A DNA stretch of 64,000 bases from an uncultured Barnesiella sp. (GTDB taxonomy: Bacteria > Bacteroidota > Bacteroidia > Bacteroidales > Barnesiellaceae), in NCBI GenBank assembly GCA_944320995.1, contig CALUJQ010000003.1:1-64000 (forward strand), in the 5' to 3' direction. Below are positions 28,214 to 37,588 of this stretch, one piece after another. The position numbers and the translations under genes were made by a program. Every line of letters starts with the position of its first letter. The stretch's first letter is position 1. The notes beneath the pieces were generated by a model. That model was not told the DNA's origin. It saw only the letters and a list, made by a program, of their open reading frames with translations, and did no database searches.

Positions 28214-29677
28214 CTATGAGTTTTTCCAGAAATACGAGGTGAATAAAATAAGGACGGTAAATAATTCAAGACGACCTATAAGCATGATAACAGATAAAGT
28301 CCATTTCCCAATATCGGGAATAAAGGCATAATTCCCGGTAGGGCCTGTGGATCCGGCACCCGGACCGATATTACTCAGGCAAGAGAGTGTCGAACCGAAT
28401 GCTTCCTCGATAGGTAATCCTAATGCCGACAGAACGACCGCTCCGGCAATAAGAACCATCACATATACGAGAATAAATGCCAATATTTTGGATACTACTT
28501 CGTGGGAAATCGCTTTTCCGTTCATGCGTACGGGCAATATGGCATTGGGGTGTATGGCCCGGTAGAATTCGTTTTTCGTGTTTTTGGCAAGTACCACCAG
28601 CCGGTCTATTTTGGCACCGCCGCAGGTCGAGCCGGCACAGGCTCCGAAAAACATGAGAAGGAGGAATATGGTCGTAAAGAAGGGGCCCCATGCTACATAA
28701 TCGCCTACGGTGTATCCTGTACTGGTAATGACCGTCACGACTTGGAATATGGCTATTCGGAATGTCTCTTCAAGCGAACTGTTTTGTCCGGTTGCATATA
28801 ATCCAATTACAACCAGAGCAGTGATACCTAAGGTTATGGACGTATACCATTTGGTCTCTTCACTATTCAAGAGTTTTTTGAAATCGCCGGTTACGGCCCG
28901 ATATACCAAAGCAAAATTGATTCCTGCGACAAATGTGAATATCGTGATGACGTAGTCTATATAAGGCGAATTCCAATAACTTACGCTTGCCTGCTTGGTA
29001 GAGAATCCACCTGTCGCCATTGTGCTGAATGCGTGACAAATAGCATCGAATGGCTCCATAGGTCCCAACCAAAGCAGGAACCAAAGTATGGCTGTGAGCG
29101 ATACATATACGCTCCATAGTTTTTTGGAAGTTTCGCCGATTTTTGGTTTCAACTTTTCGTGAGTTATACCCGTTACTTCCGAGTTGAAGAGGAAGAGTCC
29201 GCCTTGGTGGTTGAGCATGGGGAGTATGGCAATGGTCAACAGGATAATACCCATACCGCCGATTAATTGGGAGAAACTGCGCCAAAATAGAATCCCGTGG
29301 GGGAGTGTCTCGACATTTTCGATGACCGAAGCTCCGGTAGTGGTCAGTCCCGAGACGGTTTCAAAAAAAGCGTCGGTAATGTTTAATGGGTTGGGCATGA
29401 GGCAAAAGGGGAGCATGCCGAACAGGCTAAAAAATACCCATATCGAGGTAACGATCAAATAACTGTCCCGTTTTCCTACTTCGTTGCGGGAAGCCTTGAA
29501 AAGATAGAATAATATCCCTCCGGTAATGGCGGTTATCAATGCCGATTGCAAGAACGCGGGGGCATCGCCGTCGCCGTAAATGAGGGCGACGATATACGGA
29601 ACGAGCATGAAAACAGATTCCATGCACAATAATATTCCGATGAATTTGAGTATGACACGAAAATTTATTTTGGGCAT
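28214..29677 (-). CDS. trkH: TrkH-type potassium uptake channel subunit
   Basis: A K+ translocating membrane protein of 487 residues with about ten hydrophobic segments. The four pore loops are recognisable, the first as TVSGLTTTGASV and later ones around STMATGGFST, VTSTGYTVGD and SNIGPGAGSTGP; each supplies a selectivity-filter Gly. It needs the cytosolic TrkA ring, whose gene lies directly upstream with 8 bases between. TrkH and KtrB are close relatives; TrkH fits the length and the double-RCK partner. Confidence 0.95.
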   Translation of the reverse strand: MPKINFRVILKFIGILLCMESVFMLVPYIVALIYGDGDAPAFLQSALITAITGGILFYLFKASRNEVGKRDSYLIVTSIWVFFSLFGMLPFCLMPNPLNITDAFFETVSGLTTTGASVIENVETLPHGILFWRSFSQLIGGMGIILLTIAILPMLNHQGGLFLFNSEVTGITHEKLKPKIGETSKKLWSVYVSLTAILWFLLWLGPMEPFDAICHAFSTMATGGFSTKQASVSYWNSPYIDYVITIFTFVAGINFALVYRAVTGDFKKLLNSEETKWYTSITLGITALVVIGLYATGQNSSLEETFRIAIFQVVTVITSTGYTVGDYVAWGPFFTTIFLLLMFFGACAGSTCGGAKIDRLVVLAKNTKNEFYRAIHPNAILPVRMNGKAISHEVVSKILAFILVYVMVLIAGAVVLSALGLPIEEAFGSTLSCLSNIGPGAGSTGPTGNYAFIPDIGKWTLSVIMLIGRLELFTVLILFTSYFWKNS

Positions 29678-29685
29678 ATACTCTT

Positions 29686-31020
29686 TTAATTGAATAACTT
29701 CTCTATTTTATGCAGTGCCGTATCCAAACAGAAGATGACAACATGGTCGTCGGGTTTTATCCATGTGTTTCCCGTTACGATCATACCGTGCCCGTCGCGG
29801 ACCAATCCGCCTATGGTCAAGTCGGAAGGCAGTTTCAAGTCTTTTACGGGAGCTTTGGTGATTTTGGAGTTTTCTTTTGCCGTCAATTCCACGACTTCGG
29901 CATCGGACAGCGCGAGACATTTTGAGTTTGATGAGTCTGCATCGAGCAACAACTGGAAAATACGGCTGGCCGCCAGCAGTTTTTTGTTGATGATATTGCC
30001 GATATTCAGCCGTTCGGCGGTTGAGATGAATTGAATATTTTCCACCTCGGCAATCGTTTTCTTTACCCCCAGTTCTTTGGCGGTCAGGCAGGCCAGTATG
30101 TTGGTCTCGGAACTGTCGGTGAGAGCGATGAATGCGTCTATGTCGCGAATCCCTTCCTCTTTCAAGAGATCCACATTGCGTCCGTCACCTTGAATGATAA
30201 TAGCATCGTGCATGTTCTCGGCCAGCTTGTAGCTTTTTTGCCTGTCGCTCTCGATGAGTTTTATCGTCATGTCGTCGGGGGCATAGCTCGAGATACGTAT
30301 GGCAATGCGGCTTCCGCCCATGATCATCACTTTGTGGATTTTGGCTTCGGTTTCGCCCGAAAGCGATTGAATTTCTTGGATGTGGTTGGGAGTCGTGGTA
30401 AAATAGGCGATGTCGCCTATTTTTATTTCGTCGTTTCCTCTCGGTATGATTGTCTCGTGCATCCGTTTGATGGCCGCAATGTGGAATTGGCTGTCGGCTG
30501 TGGTGAGTTCATACAGTTTTTTGTTGAGAATCTTGGCATTGTCATGCAATTTTACGCTCAACACGATCAGCTCGCCGTTGCAGAGCTCGAACCAGTTGCG
30601 GGTCCATGTATGTTTTAATGCCGTTATAACCTCCTCGGCAGCCAGTTTTTCGGGGTAGATAAGTTCGTTTACCCCCAGACTTTCGAAAAAAGGCTCATTC
30701 TCGGGTAACAGATATTCATAGTTGTCAACTCTTGCCAGCGTTTTTTTGGCTCCCAATTTCGAGGCCATGGTACAAGCCATGATGTTGCGAGTCTCGAAAG
30801 GCATGACGGCGATGAAGAGGTCGGCGTGGTGAACTTCGGCCTGTTTCAAGGTCTTGAAGGCGGTCGGGTTTCCCACAATCGTCATCAAATTATAATTGGC
30901 ATCGAGTTCCCGTAACTTTTCTTCGTCATTGTCGATCAAGATAATATCTTGTTCTTCTCGGGATAGGAGTTTTGCCAAATGTGTTCCCACCTCTCCGGCT
31001 CCGGCGATGATTATTTTCAT
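29686..31020 (-). CDS. trkA: Trk system potassium transporter regulatory subunit TrkA
   Basis: A cytosolic gating protein of 444 residues with two RCK units, each a Rossmann domain plus TrkA-C domain. The first has the NAD motif IIAGAGEVGTHLA and FIAVMPFETRNIMACTMA. The second begins near residue 225 (VMIMGGSRIAIRIS) and has the degenerate motif GGSRIA, so nucleotide binding may be confined to the first half. TrkA controls TrkH channel opening in response to NADH/NAD+ or ATP. It lies 22 bases after dxs and 8 before trkH. Confidence 0.95.
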   Translation of the reverse strand: MKIIIAGAGEVGTHLAKLLSREEQDIILIDNDEEKLRELDANYNLMTIVGNPTAFKTLKQAEVHHADLFIAVMPFETRNIMACTMASKLGAKKTLARVDNYEYLLPENEPFFESLGVNELIYPEKLAAEEVITALKHTWTRNWFELCNGELIVLSVKLHDNAKILNKKLYELTTADSQFHIAAIKRMHETIIPRGNDEIKIGDIAYFTTTPNHIQEIQSLSGETEAKIHKVMIMGGSRIAIRISSYAPDDMTIKLIESDRQKSYKLAENMHDAIIIQGDGRNVDLLKEEGIRDIDAFIALTDSSETNILACLTAKELGVKKTIAEVENIQFISTAERLNIGNIINKKLLAASRIFQLLLDADSSNSKCLALSDAEVVELTAKENSKITKAPVKDLKLPSDLTIGGLVRDGHGMIVTGNTWIKPDDHVVIFCLDTALHKIEKLFN

Positions 31021-31042
31021 AATTGTACCTTTTGTTTATCTG

Positions 31043-32959
31043 TTACCAATTCCCGATAATCGTCGAATAGATGCTATCTGTGTCTATGCCGCAAAGTCGA
31101 TGCAATTCTTGAACCGTCCCTTGTGCGAAGAATTTGTCGGGAATACCCAATCTTTTTATGCGGGGAGAGTATCCGTTATCGGCCATAAATTCCAATACTG
31201 CACTACCGAATCCTCCGATTATACAGTTGTCTTCGATGGTAATGATGCGTTTGTATTTTTTAGCCGCTTCGTGAAGAATATCCTCGTCGATGGGCTTGAC
31301 AAAAATCATGTCGTAGAGGGCGGCGCGTATTCCGGCTTCCCGGGCTCTTCGTATGGCTTTTTCGGCAGCGACTCCAACGGGCCCTACACTCAGTATCGCC
31401 ACCTCTTCTCCATCACAGATTTTGCGTCCTTTGCCAATGGGGATTTCCTGCATGGGGCACTTCCAATCGACTTGACTGCCGTTCCCTCGGGGATAGCGAA
31501 TGGCGAATGGGCCTCGGTTTCGCTGTTGGGCCGTGTACATGAGGTGTCGCAGATAGTGTTCGTTCATCGGAGCGGCGATAGTCATGTTGGGAATACAACG
31601 GAGGTAGCTTATATCGAATACGCCGTGGTGGGTCACACCATCTTCGCCTACCAGTCCGGCCCGGTCTATACAGAAGGTTACCGGCAGGTTTTGTATGGCC
31701 ACGTCGTGTATCACTTCGTCGAAACCCCGTTGCAGGAAAGTTGAGTAGATGCTGCAAAACGGTTGCAGTCCCTCTTTGGCCAATCCGGCGGCGAAGGTGA
31801 CGGCATGTTCCTCGGAGATACCTACGTCGAACGAGCGTTGGGGAAACCGTTCCATCATAAAGCAAGAGGAGCTGCCTGTGGGCATAGCCGGGGTGATGAC
31901 GTTGATTTTTTCGTTTTTCTCGGCCAACTCCACTAATGTATGCCCGAATACATCTTGGAATTTAGGCGGTTTCTGGTCGTTTGTCGCCGTTATCCGGTCG
32001 CCGGTTACAGGGTTGAAACAGCCGGGGGCATGCCAAATGGTAGGCTCTTTTTCGGCCGGAGCATATCCTTTTCCTTTGATGGTGCGCAGGTGGATTATTT
32101 TGGGACCGGTCATATCCTTTATATCGTTCAATTTATTGACGATATTGATGACGTTGTGTCCGTCAATAGGCCCGAAATAGCGAATGTTCAATCCCTCGAA
32201 TATATTTTGCTGCTTGGTGAGTAGTGCTTTTAAACTGTTGTTGAAGCGCAGAATCGCTCCTCGGTGGTCTTCACCTATGAGGTTGAATCGCCGTAGAGTG
32301 CGGTAGGCATCGTAACGTAGTTTGTTGTATCCTTTCGAAGTGGTGATATTGACCAGATATTCGTTCAATCCCCCCACGTTATGGTCGATGGCCATATCGT
32401 TATCGTTGAGTATGATGAGCAGGTTGTTGGGGCTGATTGAGGCATTGTTGAGTCCTTCGAAAGCCAAACCGCCGGCGATGGCGGCGTCGCCGATGACGGC
32501 AATGACCTTGCGCTCTTTCTCCTCGTGTTTGAGTTGTGTGGCGAGGGCCATACCCAAGGCGGCCGATATGGAGTTGGAGGCATGCCCGGCAATGAAGGCG
32601 TCGTATTCGCTCTCGGCCGGGTTGGGAAATCCGCTCAGCCCGTTCAGCTTGCGGCAGGTATCAAATTGCTCTCTCCGCCCGGTGAGTATCTTGTGTCCGT
32701 AGGCTTGATGCCCCACGTCCCACACGATGCGGTCGTAGGGGGTGTCGAATACGTAGTGCAACGCTACGGTCAATTCGACAGCGCCCATGCTCGACCCGAA
32801 GTGACCCGGATTGTGTGCCAGTGAGTCGATGAGGAATCGCCGTATCTCGGCACATACCTCGGGCAACTTCTCAACCGGCAGTTTACGCAAGTCGGCGGGG
32901 AGATTTATCTGTTTGAGTAGTTCTATGTTGTCAAGTTCCATTTTTGTTGTTGTTTCCAT
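31043..32959 (-). CDS. dxs: 1-deoxy-D-xylulose-5-phosphate synthase
   Basis: Makes DXP from pyruvate and glyceraldehyde 3-phosphate, the first step of the MEP isoprenoid pathway. The protein has 638 residues of transketolase-like fold. Visible are [19 protein letters not shown], the thiamine diphosphate motif in [19 protein letters not shown] (GDA where most enzymes have GDG; the metal-binding Asp is kept), and [18 protein letters not shown] with [15 protein letters not shown]. The ATG at 32959 is preferred over a GTG at 32965. The MEP product could feed the menaquinone side chain. It is the second gene of the unit small protein-dxs-trkA-trkH. Confidence 0.96.
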   Translation of the reverse strand: METTTKMELDNIELLKQINLPADLRKLPVEKLPEVCAEIRRFLIDSLAHNPGHFGSSMGAVELTVALHYVFDTPYDRIVWDVGHQAYGHKILTGRREQFDTCRKLNGLSGFPNPAESEYDAFIAGHASNSISAALGMALATQLKHEEKERKVIAVIGDAAIAGGLAFEGLNNASISPNNLLIILNDNDMAIDHNVGGLNEYLVNITTSKGYNKLRYDAYRTLRRFNLIGEDHRGAILRFNNSLKALLTKQQNIFEGLNIRYFGPIDGHNVINIVNKLNDIKDMTGPKIIHLRTIKGKGYAPAEKEPTIWHAPGCFNPVTGDRITATNDQKPPKFQDVFGHTLVELAEKNEKINVITPAMPTGSSSCFMMERFPQRSFDVGISEEHAVTFAAGLAKEGLQPFCSIYSTFLQRGFDEVIHDVAIQNLPVTFCIDRAGLVGEDGVTHHGVFDISYLRCIPNMTIAAPMNEHYLRHLMYTAQQRNRGPFAIRYPRGNGSQVDWKCPMQEIPIGKGRKICDGEEVAILSVGPVGVAAEKAIRRAREAGIRAALYDMIFVKPIDEDILHEAAKKYKRIITIEDNCIIGGFGSAVLEFMADNGYSPRIKRLGIPDKFFAQGTVQELHRLCGIDTDSIYSTIIGNW

Positions 32960-32971
32960 TATCACAGCCCT

Positions 32972-33151
32972 CTATTTACTTTTGCTTTCCTGTTTCCAGC
33001 GTTTATAAAGGGGTACAAATACGATGATTCCCGAAGCAATGATAGCAAACAAGACTTGCCCGTCGAACCCTCTTGCCCAAATCAACGTTACCGCACAAAA
33101 GAGCCATAGCAGCGCTATACACGAAATACGGAACACATTATATTTTCTCAT
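32972..33151 (-). CDS. Small membrane protein upstream of dxs
   Basis: A 59-residue frame, ATG at 33151 and TAG at 32972-32974, 12 bases before the dxs start. It begins MRKYNVFRISCIALLWLFCA and contains two hydrophobic stretches (about 9-26 and 34-48) separated by a short loop with ARGFDGQ; the tail is basic (YKRWKQESKSK). The topology suggests both ends in the cytosol by the positive-inside rule. The promoter element at 33204-33211 lies just upstream, so it is the first gene of the dxs-trkA-trkH transcript. I do not recognise the family and the function is unknown. Confidence 0.7.
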   Translation of the reverse strand: MRKYNVFRISCIALLWLFCAVTLIWARGFDGQVLFAIIASGIIVFVPLYKRWKQESKSK

Positions 33152-33203
33152 ATCGAATTTCAGGTTTTTTCAAAATGCCGATGTGACCTTCTAAGTCAAC
33201 CTA

Positions 33204-33211
33204 CAAATGTA
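33204..33211 (-). promoter_or_regulatory. -7 element of the dxs/trk operon
   Basis: Minus-strand TACATTTG, 52 bases before the small membrane protein ATG. It lies within the short palindrome CCTACAAATGTAGG (33200-33213). No clear -33 box. Confidence 0.55.
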
Positions 33212-33213
33212 GG

Positions 33214-33494
33214 CATTCTTTTGCAAGAAATGAAAAAATTATACCAAATTCACATTAAGATAAGGGGAATTGATGCAATGGGCGGATAGTCGAGAAGTTG
33301 AAAATTGTGTTTGTGTGGTTTTGGGTAGAGAGCATATAGTCCTTTGCAAGTTTGTTGAAAGGCATTTTCATTGTTCCCTGTTGTCAATCTTCGGGAGAAT
33401 GCAAGAGGGATACATGAAAGAGAGGGGGGTGTCGATACTCAAATTCCATGAAGATGGACTTATAATCTGAAACTTGACTATCTTCATCTACAAT
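33214..33494. other. Intergenic stretch with no supported gene
   Basis: Between the dxs promoter and the aro operon terminator I see no RNA gene, repeat or convincing coding frame. A 66-codon plus-strand frame (33270-33470) has no recognisable product and no promoter. Confidence 0.5.
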
Positions 33495-33495
33495 A

Positions 33496-33543
33496 AAAAG
33501 AGCCCTATCATTATCCCGAAATGGAGTATGATAGGGTCCTTTT
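33496..33543 (-). terminator. Terminator of the aromatic amino acid operon
   Basis: Arms 33502-33511 and 33528-33537 (GCCCTATCAT with one G-T wobble), extended by AAAAG/CTTTT with one mismatch. On the minus strand it is followed by CTTTTTATTG. It lies about 80 bases past the tyrA stop. Confidence 0.8.
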
Positions 33544-33620
33544 GTGTTTACACCTTTTAATCTGTAACTTTTTCGAATGCAGGGTTTGGTTTTGGCGCAC
33601 CCGTTTTTATGATTGAGGAG

Positions 33621-34394
33621 TTACTCGATGTTTTTTCGTACGCGGGTGAGGTAGGCTTTCATTTTTTCGGAATCTTTTTGCTCGATAATTTCGAGGAGAG
33701 CCGAAAGTTGCTTTTGGATTTGCCGCACTTGGTCGGGGGTATTGGGGTTGAAGAGAATTTCGGTGAGCAGGAAATCATCTTCCGAGAGGAGTCCGCGGGC
33801 AATGTCCATGTGCTTTTTGAAGGTCGTACCGGGGGCATCTTGATGCTTCATGATCGAGGCGAATACCAATGTCGAGGTGAAAGGTATCGAAAGCGAGTAG
33901 GCGATGGTCTCGTCGTGCTCCTTGAACGAGTATTCAAAGATGTTCAATCGTAAACGTTGGTAAATGTCTTTAAAAAAGATTTTACCCATGTGGTCGCCTT
34001 CGGTGATGATGATGGTGTTTTGGGTACTTAAATCGCTCAGATTGGCAAATGTCGGCCCGAACATGGGGTGGGTCGATACGAAGGGGTGTCCCGCCCGGGC
34101 GTAAAACTCGGGCAGGCCGGTTTTTACCGAAGCTATATCCGAGAGTATGGTGTGGGAGGGCAGGTAGGGGAGTATAGCCTCGAATGCTTGGATCGTGTAC
34201 TTCACGGTCGCGGCGTTGATAACCAGATCGGGGGCAAACTCCTGTATCTCTTCCGGCCGGGTCATGCGCAGGGTATTGAAAGCAAAACGAAGCCGATGAG
34301 GGTCTATGTCGTACAAGGCTACTTCGTGGTCGAAACTCAGCACGTCGGCAAAGAACGAACCCATTTTCCCAGCACCCAGAATTACTATTTTCAT
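33621..34394 (-). CDS. tyrA: Prephenate dehydrogenase
   Basis: Oxidatively decarboxylates prephenate to 4-hydroxyphenylpyruvate for tyrosine. The protein has 257 residues with an N-terminal Rossmann fold (VILGAGKMGSFFA), the catalytic-site motif STHPMFGPTF with its His, and a helical C-terminal domain with HDETIAYSLSIPFT. No chorismate mutase or ACT domain is attached, so it looks monofunctional and without an allosteric domain. It is the last gene of the pheA operon, 13 bases after the DAHP synthase gene. Confidence 0.93.
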   Translation of the reverse strand: MKIVILGAGKMGSFFADVLSFDHEVALYDIDPHRLRFAFNTLRMTRPEEIQEFAPDLVINAATVKYTIQAFEAILPYLPSHTILSDIASVKTGLPEFYARAGHPFVSTHPMFGPTFANLSDLSTQNTIIITEGDHMGKIFFKDIYQRLRLNIFEYSFKEHDETIAYSLSIPFTSTLVFASIMKHQDAPGTTFKKHMDIARGLLSEDDFLLTEILFNPNTPDQVRQIQKQLSALLEIIEQKDSEKMKAYLTRVRKNIE

Positions 34395-34407
34395 AAAAGA
34401 TACCTCC

Positions 34408-35472
34408 CTATTTGTTGATAATCTCCATTTGTTGGTGAACCGACTCTTCGTGAATGGCCTGCATAACCTCTTTCATGAAATCGGCGCCCATGCCCAATTC
34501 TACGGCTTGTGCCATACGTTTTTGTAAAATTTCGTCATAGCGGGTGGTTTGCAATACGGGCATGCTGTGTTCTTTTTTGTATTGCCCTATTTCCCGGGAC
34601 ACGCGCATGCGCTTGGCCAACAGTTCGAGCAATTGGTTGTCGAGATTGTCTATTTGCTGCCGTAACTCCGAAAGGTTTTCGGTCGTTTGTGTTGTCTCGC
34701 GTATAACCAGCATGTTGAGGATATAGTTCAGTGCGTCGGGGGTGACTTGTTGGTTCTTGTCGCTCCATGCGCTGTCGGGATCGCAGTGCGACTCGACAAT
34801 CAATCCGTCAAATCCCATGTCCATGGCCTGTTGGCACAGCGGGGCTACCAGTTCGCGTTTGCCGCCGATGTGGCTGGGGTCGCAGAATATCGGGAGTTCG
34901 GGAAGCCGGCGGCGCAACTCGATGGGGATATGCCATTGCGGCATGTTGCGGTAGAGTTGTTTATCGTAGCTGCTGAATCCTCGGTGAATTACGGCCAGTC
35001 GGTGCAGCCCGGCGTTATAGATGCGTTCGACGGCTCCTATCCAAAGTTCCAAATCGGGATTTACGGGATTCTTGATTAAGACGGGAATGTCCACGCCTTT
35101 CAAGGCGTTGGCAATCTCTTGTACGGCAAAAGGGTTGGCTGTCGTGCGTGCGCCTATCCATAAGATGTCGATGCCGTGTTTCAGCGCTTCGAATACATGA
35201 TGCTCGTTGGCAACTTCGGTCGCCGTGTACATACCGGTCTCCTCTTTTACCCGTTTCAGCCATGCAAGGCCTTCGACACCGACTCCTTCGAATCCGCCCG
35301 GTTTAGTGCGGGGCTTCCATATACCGGCCCGGAATATTTTGATACCGCGTTCCGACAGGTCTTTTGCCGTGGCCATTACTTGCTCTTCGGTCTCGGCGCT
35401 GCAAGGGCCGGCTATGATGATGGGGCGTTTGGAGTCCACTCCGGGAAGTAAGATAGATTGTAAATCTTTCAT
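34408..35472 (-). CDS. Bifunctional DAHP synthase / chorismate mutase
   Basis: Catalyses the first shikimate-pathway step (phosphoenolpyruvate plus erythrose 4-phosphate) and the conversion of chorismate to prephenate. The protein has 354 residues. The N-terminal type I beta DAHP synthase barrel (about 1-255) has IIAGPCSAE, RAGIWKPRTKPGGFEG, KNPVNPDLELW and CDPSHIGGKRE. The C-terminal AroQ-type mutase (about 265-345) has LSELRQQIDNLDNQLLELLAKRM with catalytic Arg and Lys positions in place. In fused enzymes the mutase part acts as a sensor of prephenate for the synthase. It sits between the aminotransferase and tyrA genes. Confidence 0.95.
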   Translation of the reverse strand: MKDLQSILLPGVDSKRPIIIAGPCSAETEEQVMATAKDLSERGIKIFRAGIWKPRTKPGGFEGVGVEGLAWLKRVKEETGMYTATEVANEHHVFEALKHGIDILWIGARTTANPFAVQEIANALKGVDIPVLIKNPVNPDLELWIGAVERIYNAGLHRLAVIHRGFSSYDKQLYRNMPQWHIPIELRRRLPELPIFCDPSHIGGKRELVAPLCQQAMDMGFDGLIVESHCDPDSAWSDKNQQVTPDALNYILNMLVIRETTQTTENLSELRQQIDNLDNQLLELLAKRMRVSREIGQYKKEHSMPVLQTTRYDEILQKRMAQAVELGMGADFMKEVMQAIHEESVHQQMEIINK

Positions 35473-35484
35473 GATGATATGTTT

Positions 35485-36669
35485 TTATGATTTAATTTTT
35501 TCGATACGTTGTAATGCTTCTTGCATTCGCTCTTCGGAAGCGCAGAGCGAGATGCGGATATAGCGGTTGCCCCGGCTGCCGAAAATGAATCCGGGTGTGA
35601 TGAAGACGTGGGCATTGTACAATATTTCGTCGGCGAGCGACTCGGCATCTTTGGCCTCGTCGGGTATGCGTCCCCATACGAACAGTCCCACTTGCGACGG
35701 GTCGTAACTGCACCCGAGAACTTGCATGATTCTTTCGGCGATGTTGCGGCGGATACGATATACCCGGTTTACCTCGTCGTACCACTCTTTCCCGCAGGAT
35801 AACGCTTGTATCGCTGCGGTTTGCAGCGGGCGGAACATACCGGAGTCGATATTGCTCTTTACACGCAATATCCATTCGACAAATTGCGGATTGGAAGCCA
35901 GCATACCGATACGCCACCCGGCCATGTTGTGCGATTTGCTCAACGAATTCATCTCGATGCAGATCTCTTTGGCTCCGGGAACGGAAAGGATACTGATGGG
36001 ATTCTGGTTGAGGATAAAGCTATATGGGTTGTCATTGACGATGATGATGTGGTGACGTTTCCCGAAATCGACCAACTTGGCAAACAACTCCATGGAGGCG
36101 TTGGCTCCGGTGGGCATGTTGGGATAGTTCACCCACATCAGTTTTATGCGGTCGAGCGGCAAGGTTTCCAGTTGCTCGAAATCGGGTTGCCACCCGTTGT
36201 TCTCGTCGAGGTCGTAGGTGAAAATTTCGGCTTCGGCCAGCCGGCTTACCGAGCTGTATGTGGGATACCCCGGATTGGGCACCAACACCCCGTCGCCGGC
36301 GTTGAGGAAAGCGAGGCTGATGTGGAGTATTCCCTCTTTCGAGCCGATGAGGGGTTGTATCTCCTTTTGCGGGTCGAGGGTCACGCCGTACCAACGGGCA
36401 TACCAGTCGGCAAAAGCACGGCGCAGTTCGGGTATTCCCACATAAGGTTGGTAGCTATGCACGTCGGGGCGGTGACTCTCCCGGCACAGCGCTTCGATGG
36501 TTTCGGCATGGGGAGGTCTGTCGGGACCGCCTATTCCCAAACTGATGATGTCTAACCCGCGGGAGTTTAGTTCGGCTATCTCTCTTAGTTTTTTCGAGAA
36601 ATAGTATTCGCTCACGTTGTTGACCCGGTTGGCGGGTTTTATATCAAAGGGGTTTGTTAAATTCTGCAT
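35485..36669 (-). CDS. PLP-dependent aminotransferase, probably aromatic/prephenate type
   Basis: A class I/II aminotransferase of 394 residues. The PLP lysine is Lys245 in SLSKSHNMAGWRIG; NPGYPTY and NYPNMPTGA are substrate/cofactor loop motifs, and NDNPYSF holds the PLP-binding Asp/Tyr region. It resembles LL-diaminopimelate/aspartate aminotransferases, but its place between pheA and the DAHP synthase gene suggests amination of phenylpyruvate and hydroxyphenylpyruvate, or of prephenate. That substrate is inferred from context only. Its start overlaps the pheA end by 26 bases. Confidence 0.9.
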   Translation of the reverse strand: MQNLTNPFDIKPANRVNNVSEYYFSKKLREIAELNSRGLDIISLGIGGPDRPPHAETIEALCRESHRPDVHSYQPYVGIPELRRAFADWYARWYGVTLDPQKEIQPLIGSKEGILHISLAFLNAGDGVLVPNPGYPTYSSVSRLAEAEIFTYDLDENNGWQPDFEQLETLPLDRIKLMWVNYPNMPTGANASMELFAKLVDFGKRHHIIIVNDNPYSFILNQNPISILSVPGAKEICIEMNSLSKSHNMAGWRIGMLASNPQFVEWILRVKSNIDSGMFRPLQTAAIQALSCGKEWYDEVNRVYRIRRNIAERIMQVLGCSYDPSQVGLFVWGRIPDEAKDAESLADEILYNAHVFITPGFIFGSRGNRYIRISLCASEERMQEALQRIEKIKS

Positions 36670-37489
36670 ATTCTCCGAGTATTTTAAAATCTTTGGTTAA
36701 TGGTCTTATAGCTTCAAGCGATTGTTTGTATCGTGTGAAATTGTCGAATGTGAGGTCTATGTAGAAGCGATACTCCCATTCACGCCCGATGATGGGCATC
36801 GATTGAATTTTCGACAGGTTTATATCATAAAAAGAGAGTATCGTGAGGACTTTCGACAGGCTGCCTTGCGTGTGGGGCAGGCTGAAAACGAGCGACGATT
36901 TGTTGATATGTTTGCCGGCCGTGAGTATTTCGCTGTAAAACGGGTCGGCAAGAATCAGGAATCGGGTGAAATTTCGTTTGTTGGTCTCGATACCTTCGGC
37001 CAGCACGTTCATGTGATAAATTTCGGCGGCCAGTTTCCCGCAAATGGCGGCATGTCCCGAGAGACGGTTTTGCGAGATCTCCTGTGCGCTGCCTGCCGTA
37101 TCGTCTTTTTCCACGACTTTCATTTTGGGGTGAGCCTGCAAAAACTCGCCGCATTGCATCAGCGCCATGGGGTGGGAGTTTACTTCGAGAATATCGTCGA
37201 TCGTTTCACCCGGCAGGGCTGCCAAGACATGGGAGATGCGTAATTTGTATTCACCGATGATGCTCAGTTCGCTTTTGCGCAACAGTTCGTGATTTTGCAG
37301 CAGACTGCCGGCGATTGTGTTTTCGATAGCGATAATGCCCAGTAGGGAGCGGTCGTCGTTCATGCGGGCGAACATCTCGGGGAATGTCGTGCAAGGTACG
37401 GTCTCTATCTCCTCCTCTCCGAAATAGGCTCTTGCGGCAGCTTCGTGGTAACAGCCGGCGATGCCTTGTATGGTTACTTTTTTGTTCAT
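36644..37489 (-). CDS. pheA: Prephenate dehydratase
   Basis: Converts prephenate to phenylpyruvate for phenylalanine. The protein has 281 residues and stands alone, without a chorismate mutase domain. The catalytic domain (about 1-185) has GIIAIENTIAGSL, DDTAGSAQEIS and the TRF motif at 175-177 (NFTRFLIL). The C-terminal ACT domain (about 195-275) has GSLSKVLTILSFYDINLSKI, but where the classical enzyme has ESRP this one reads QSMP, so phenylalanine feedback may differ. It is the first structural gene of the operon. Its 160-base leader carries a Phe/Tyr leader peptide, an antiterminator segment and an intrinsic terminator, so transcription is very likely attenuated by aromatic amino acid supply. 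Confidence 0.95.
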   Translation of the reverse strand: MNKKVTIQGIAGCYHEAAARAYFGEEEIETVPCTTFPEMFARMNDDRSLLGIIAIENTIAGSLLQNHELLRKSELSIIGEYKLRISHVLAALPGETIDDILEVNSHPMALMQCGEFLQAHPKMKVVEKDDTAGSAQEISQNRLSGHAAICGKLAAEIYHMNVLAEGIETNKRNFTRFLILADPFYSEILTAGKHINKSSLVFSLPHTQGSLSKVLTILSFYDINLSKIQSMPIIGREWEYRFYIDLTFDNFTRYKQSLEAIRPLTKDFKILGEYAEFNKPL

Positions 37490-37504
37490 GAGTCTTGATA
37501 ATAA

Positions 37505-37533
37505 AAAATCCCGTTCAACCGGAACGGGATTTT
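37505..37533 (-). terminator. Attenuator terminator in the pheA leader
   Basis: A perfect 12-bp stem (37505-37516 with 37522-37533) and 5-base loop; on the minus strand it reads AAAATCCCGTTC-loop-GAACGGGATTTT and then TTATT, giving a T run. It ends 15 bases before the pheA ATG and downstream of the operon promoter, so it acts inside the leader, not at the end of a gene. Confidence 0.85.
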
Positions 37534-37576
37534 ATATAACGTTTTCTTCAATCTAATTCACATTGTTTTTTTGCAT

Positions 37577-37587
37577 AAAACCCCGTT
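37577..37587 (-). promoter_or_regulatory. Antiterminator segment of the pheA attenuator
   Basis: Minus-strand AACGGGGTTTT can pair with AAAATCCCGTT (37523-37533), the 5' arm of the terminator, along all 11 positions with one G-U wobble. It is almost a copy of the terminator 3' arm (AACGGGATTTT) and so competes with it. It begins one base after the leader peptide stop codon, where a terminating ribosome would cover it. A possible pairing of TTTTGCAT (37626-37633, within leader codons 5-8) with ATGCAAAA (37568-37575) could form the early hairpin. Confidence 0.75.
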
Positions 37588-37588
37588 T

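Noticed and set aside
33270..33470. 66-codon plus-strand frame between the dxs and tyrA regions
   Set aside because: No promoter, no recognisable family and unusual composition; probably chance.
37505..37533. Reading the pheA leader hairpin as an ordinary gene-end terminator
   Set aside because: No gene ends before it on either strand; it lies between the operon promoter and pheA and competes with the antiterminator segment.
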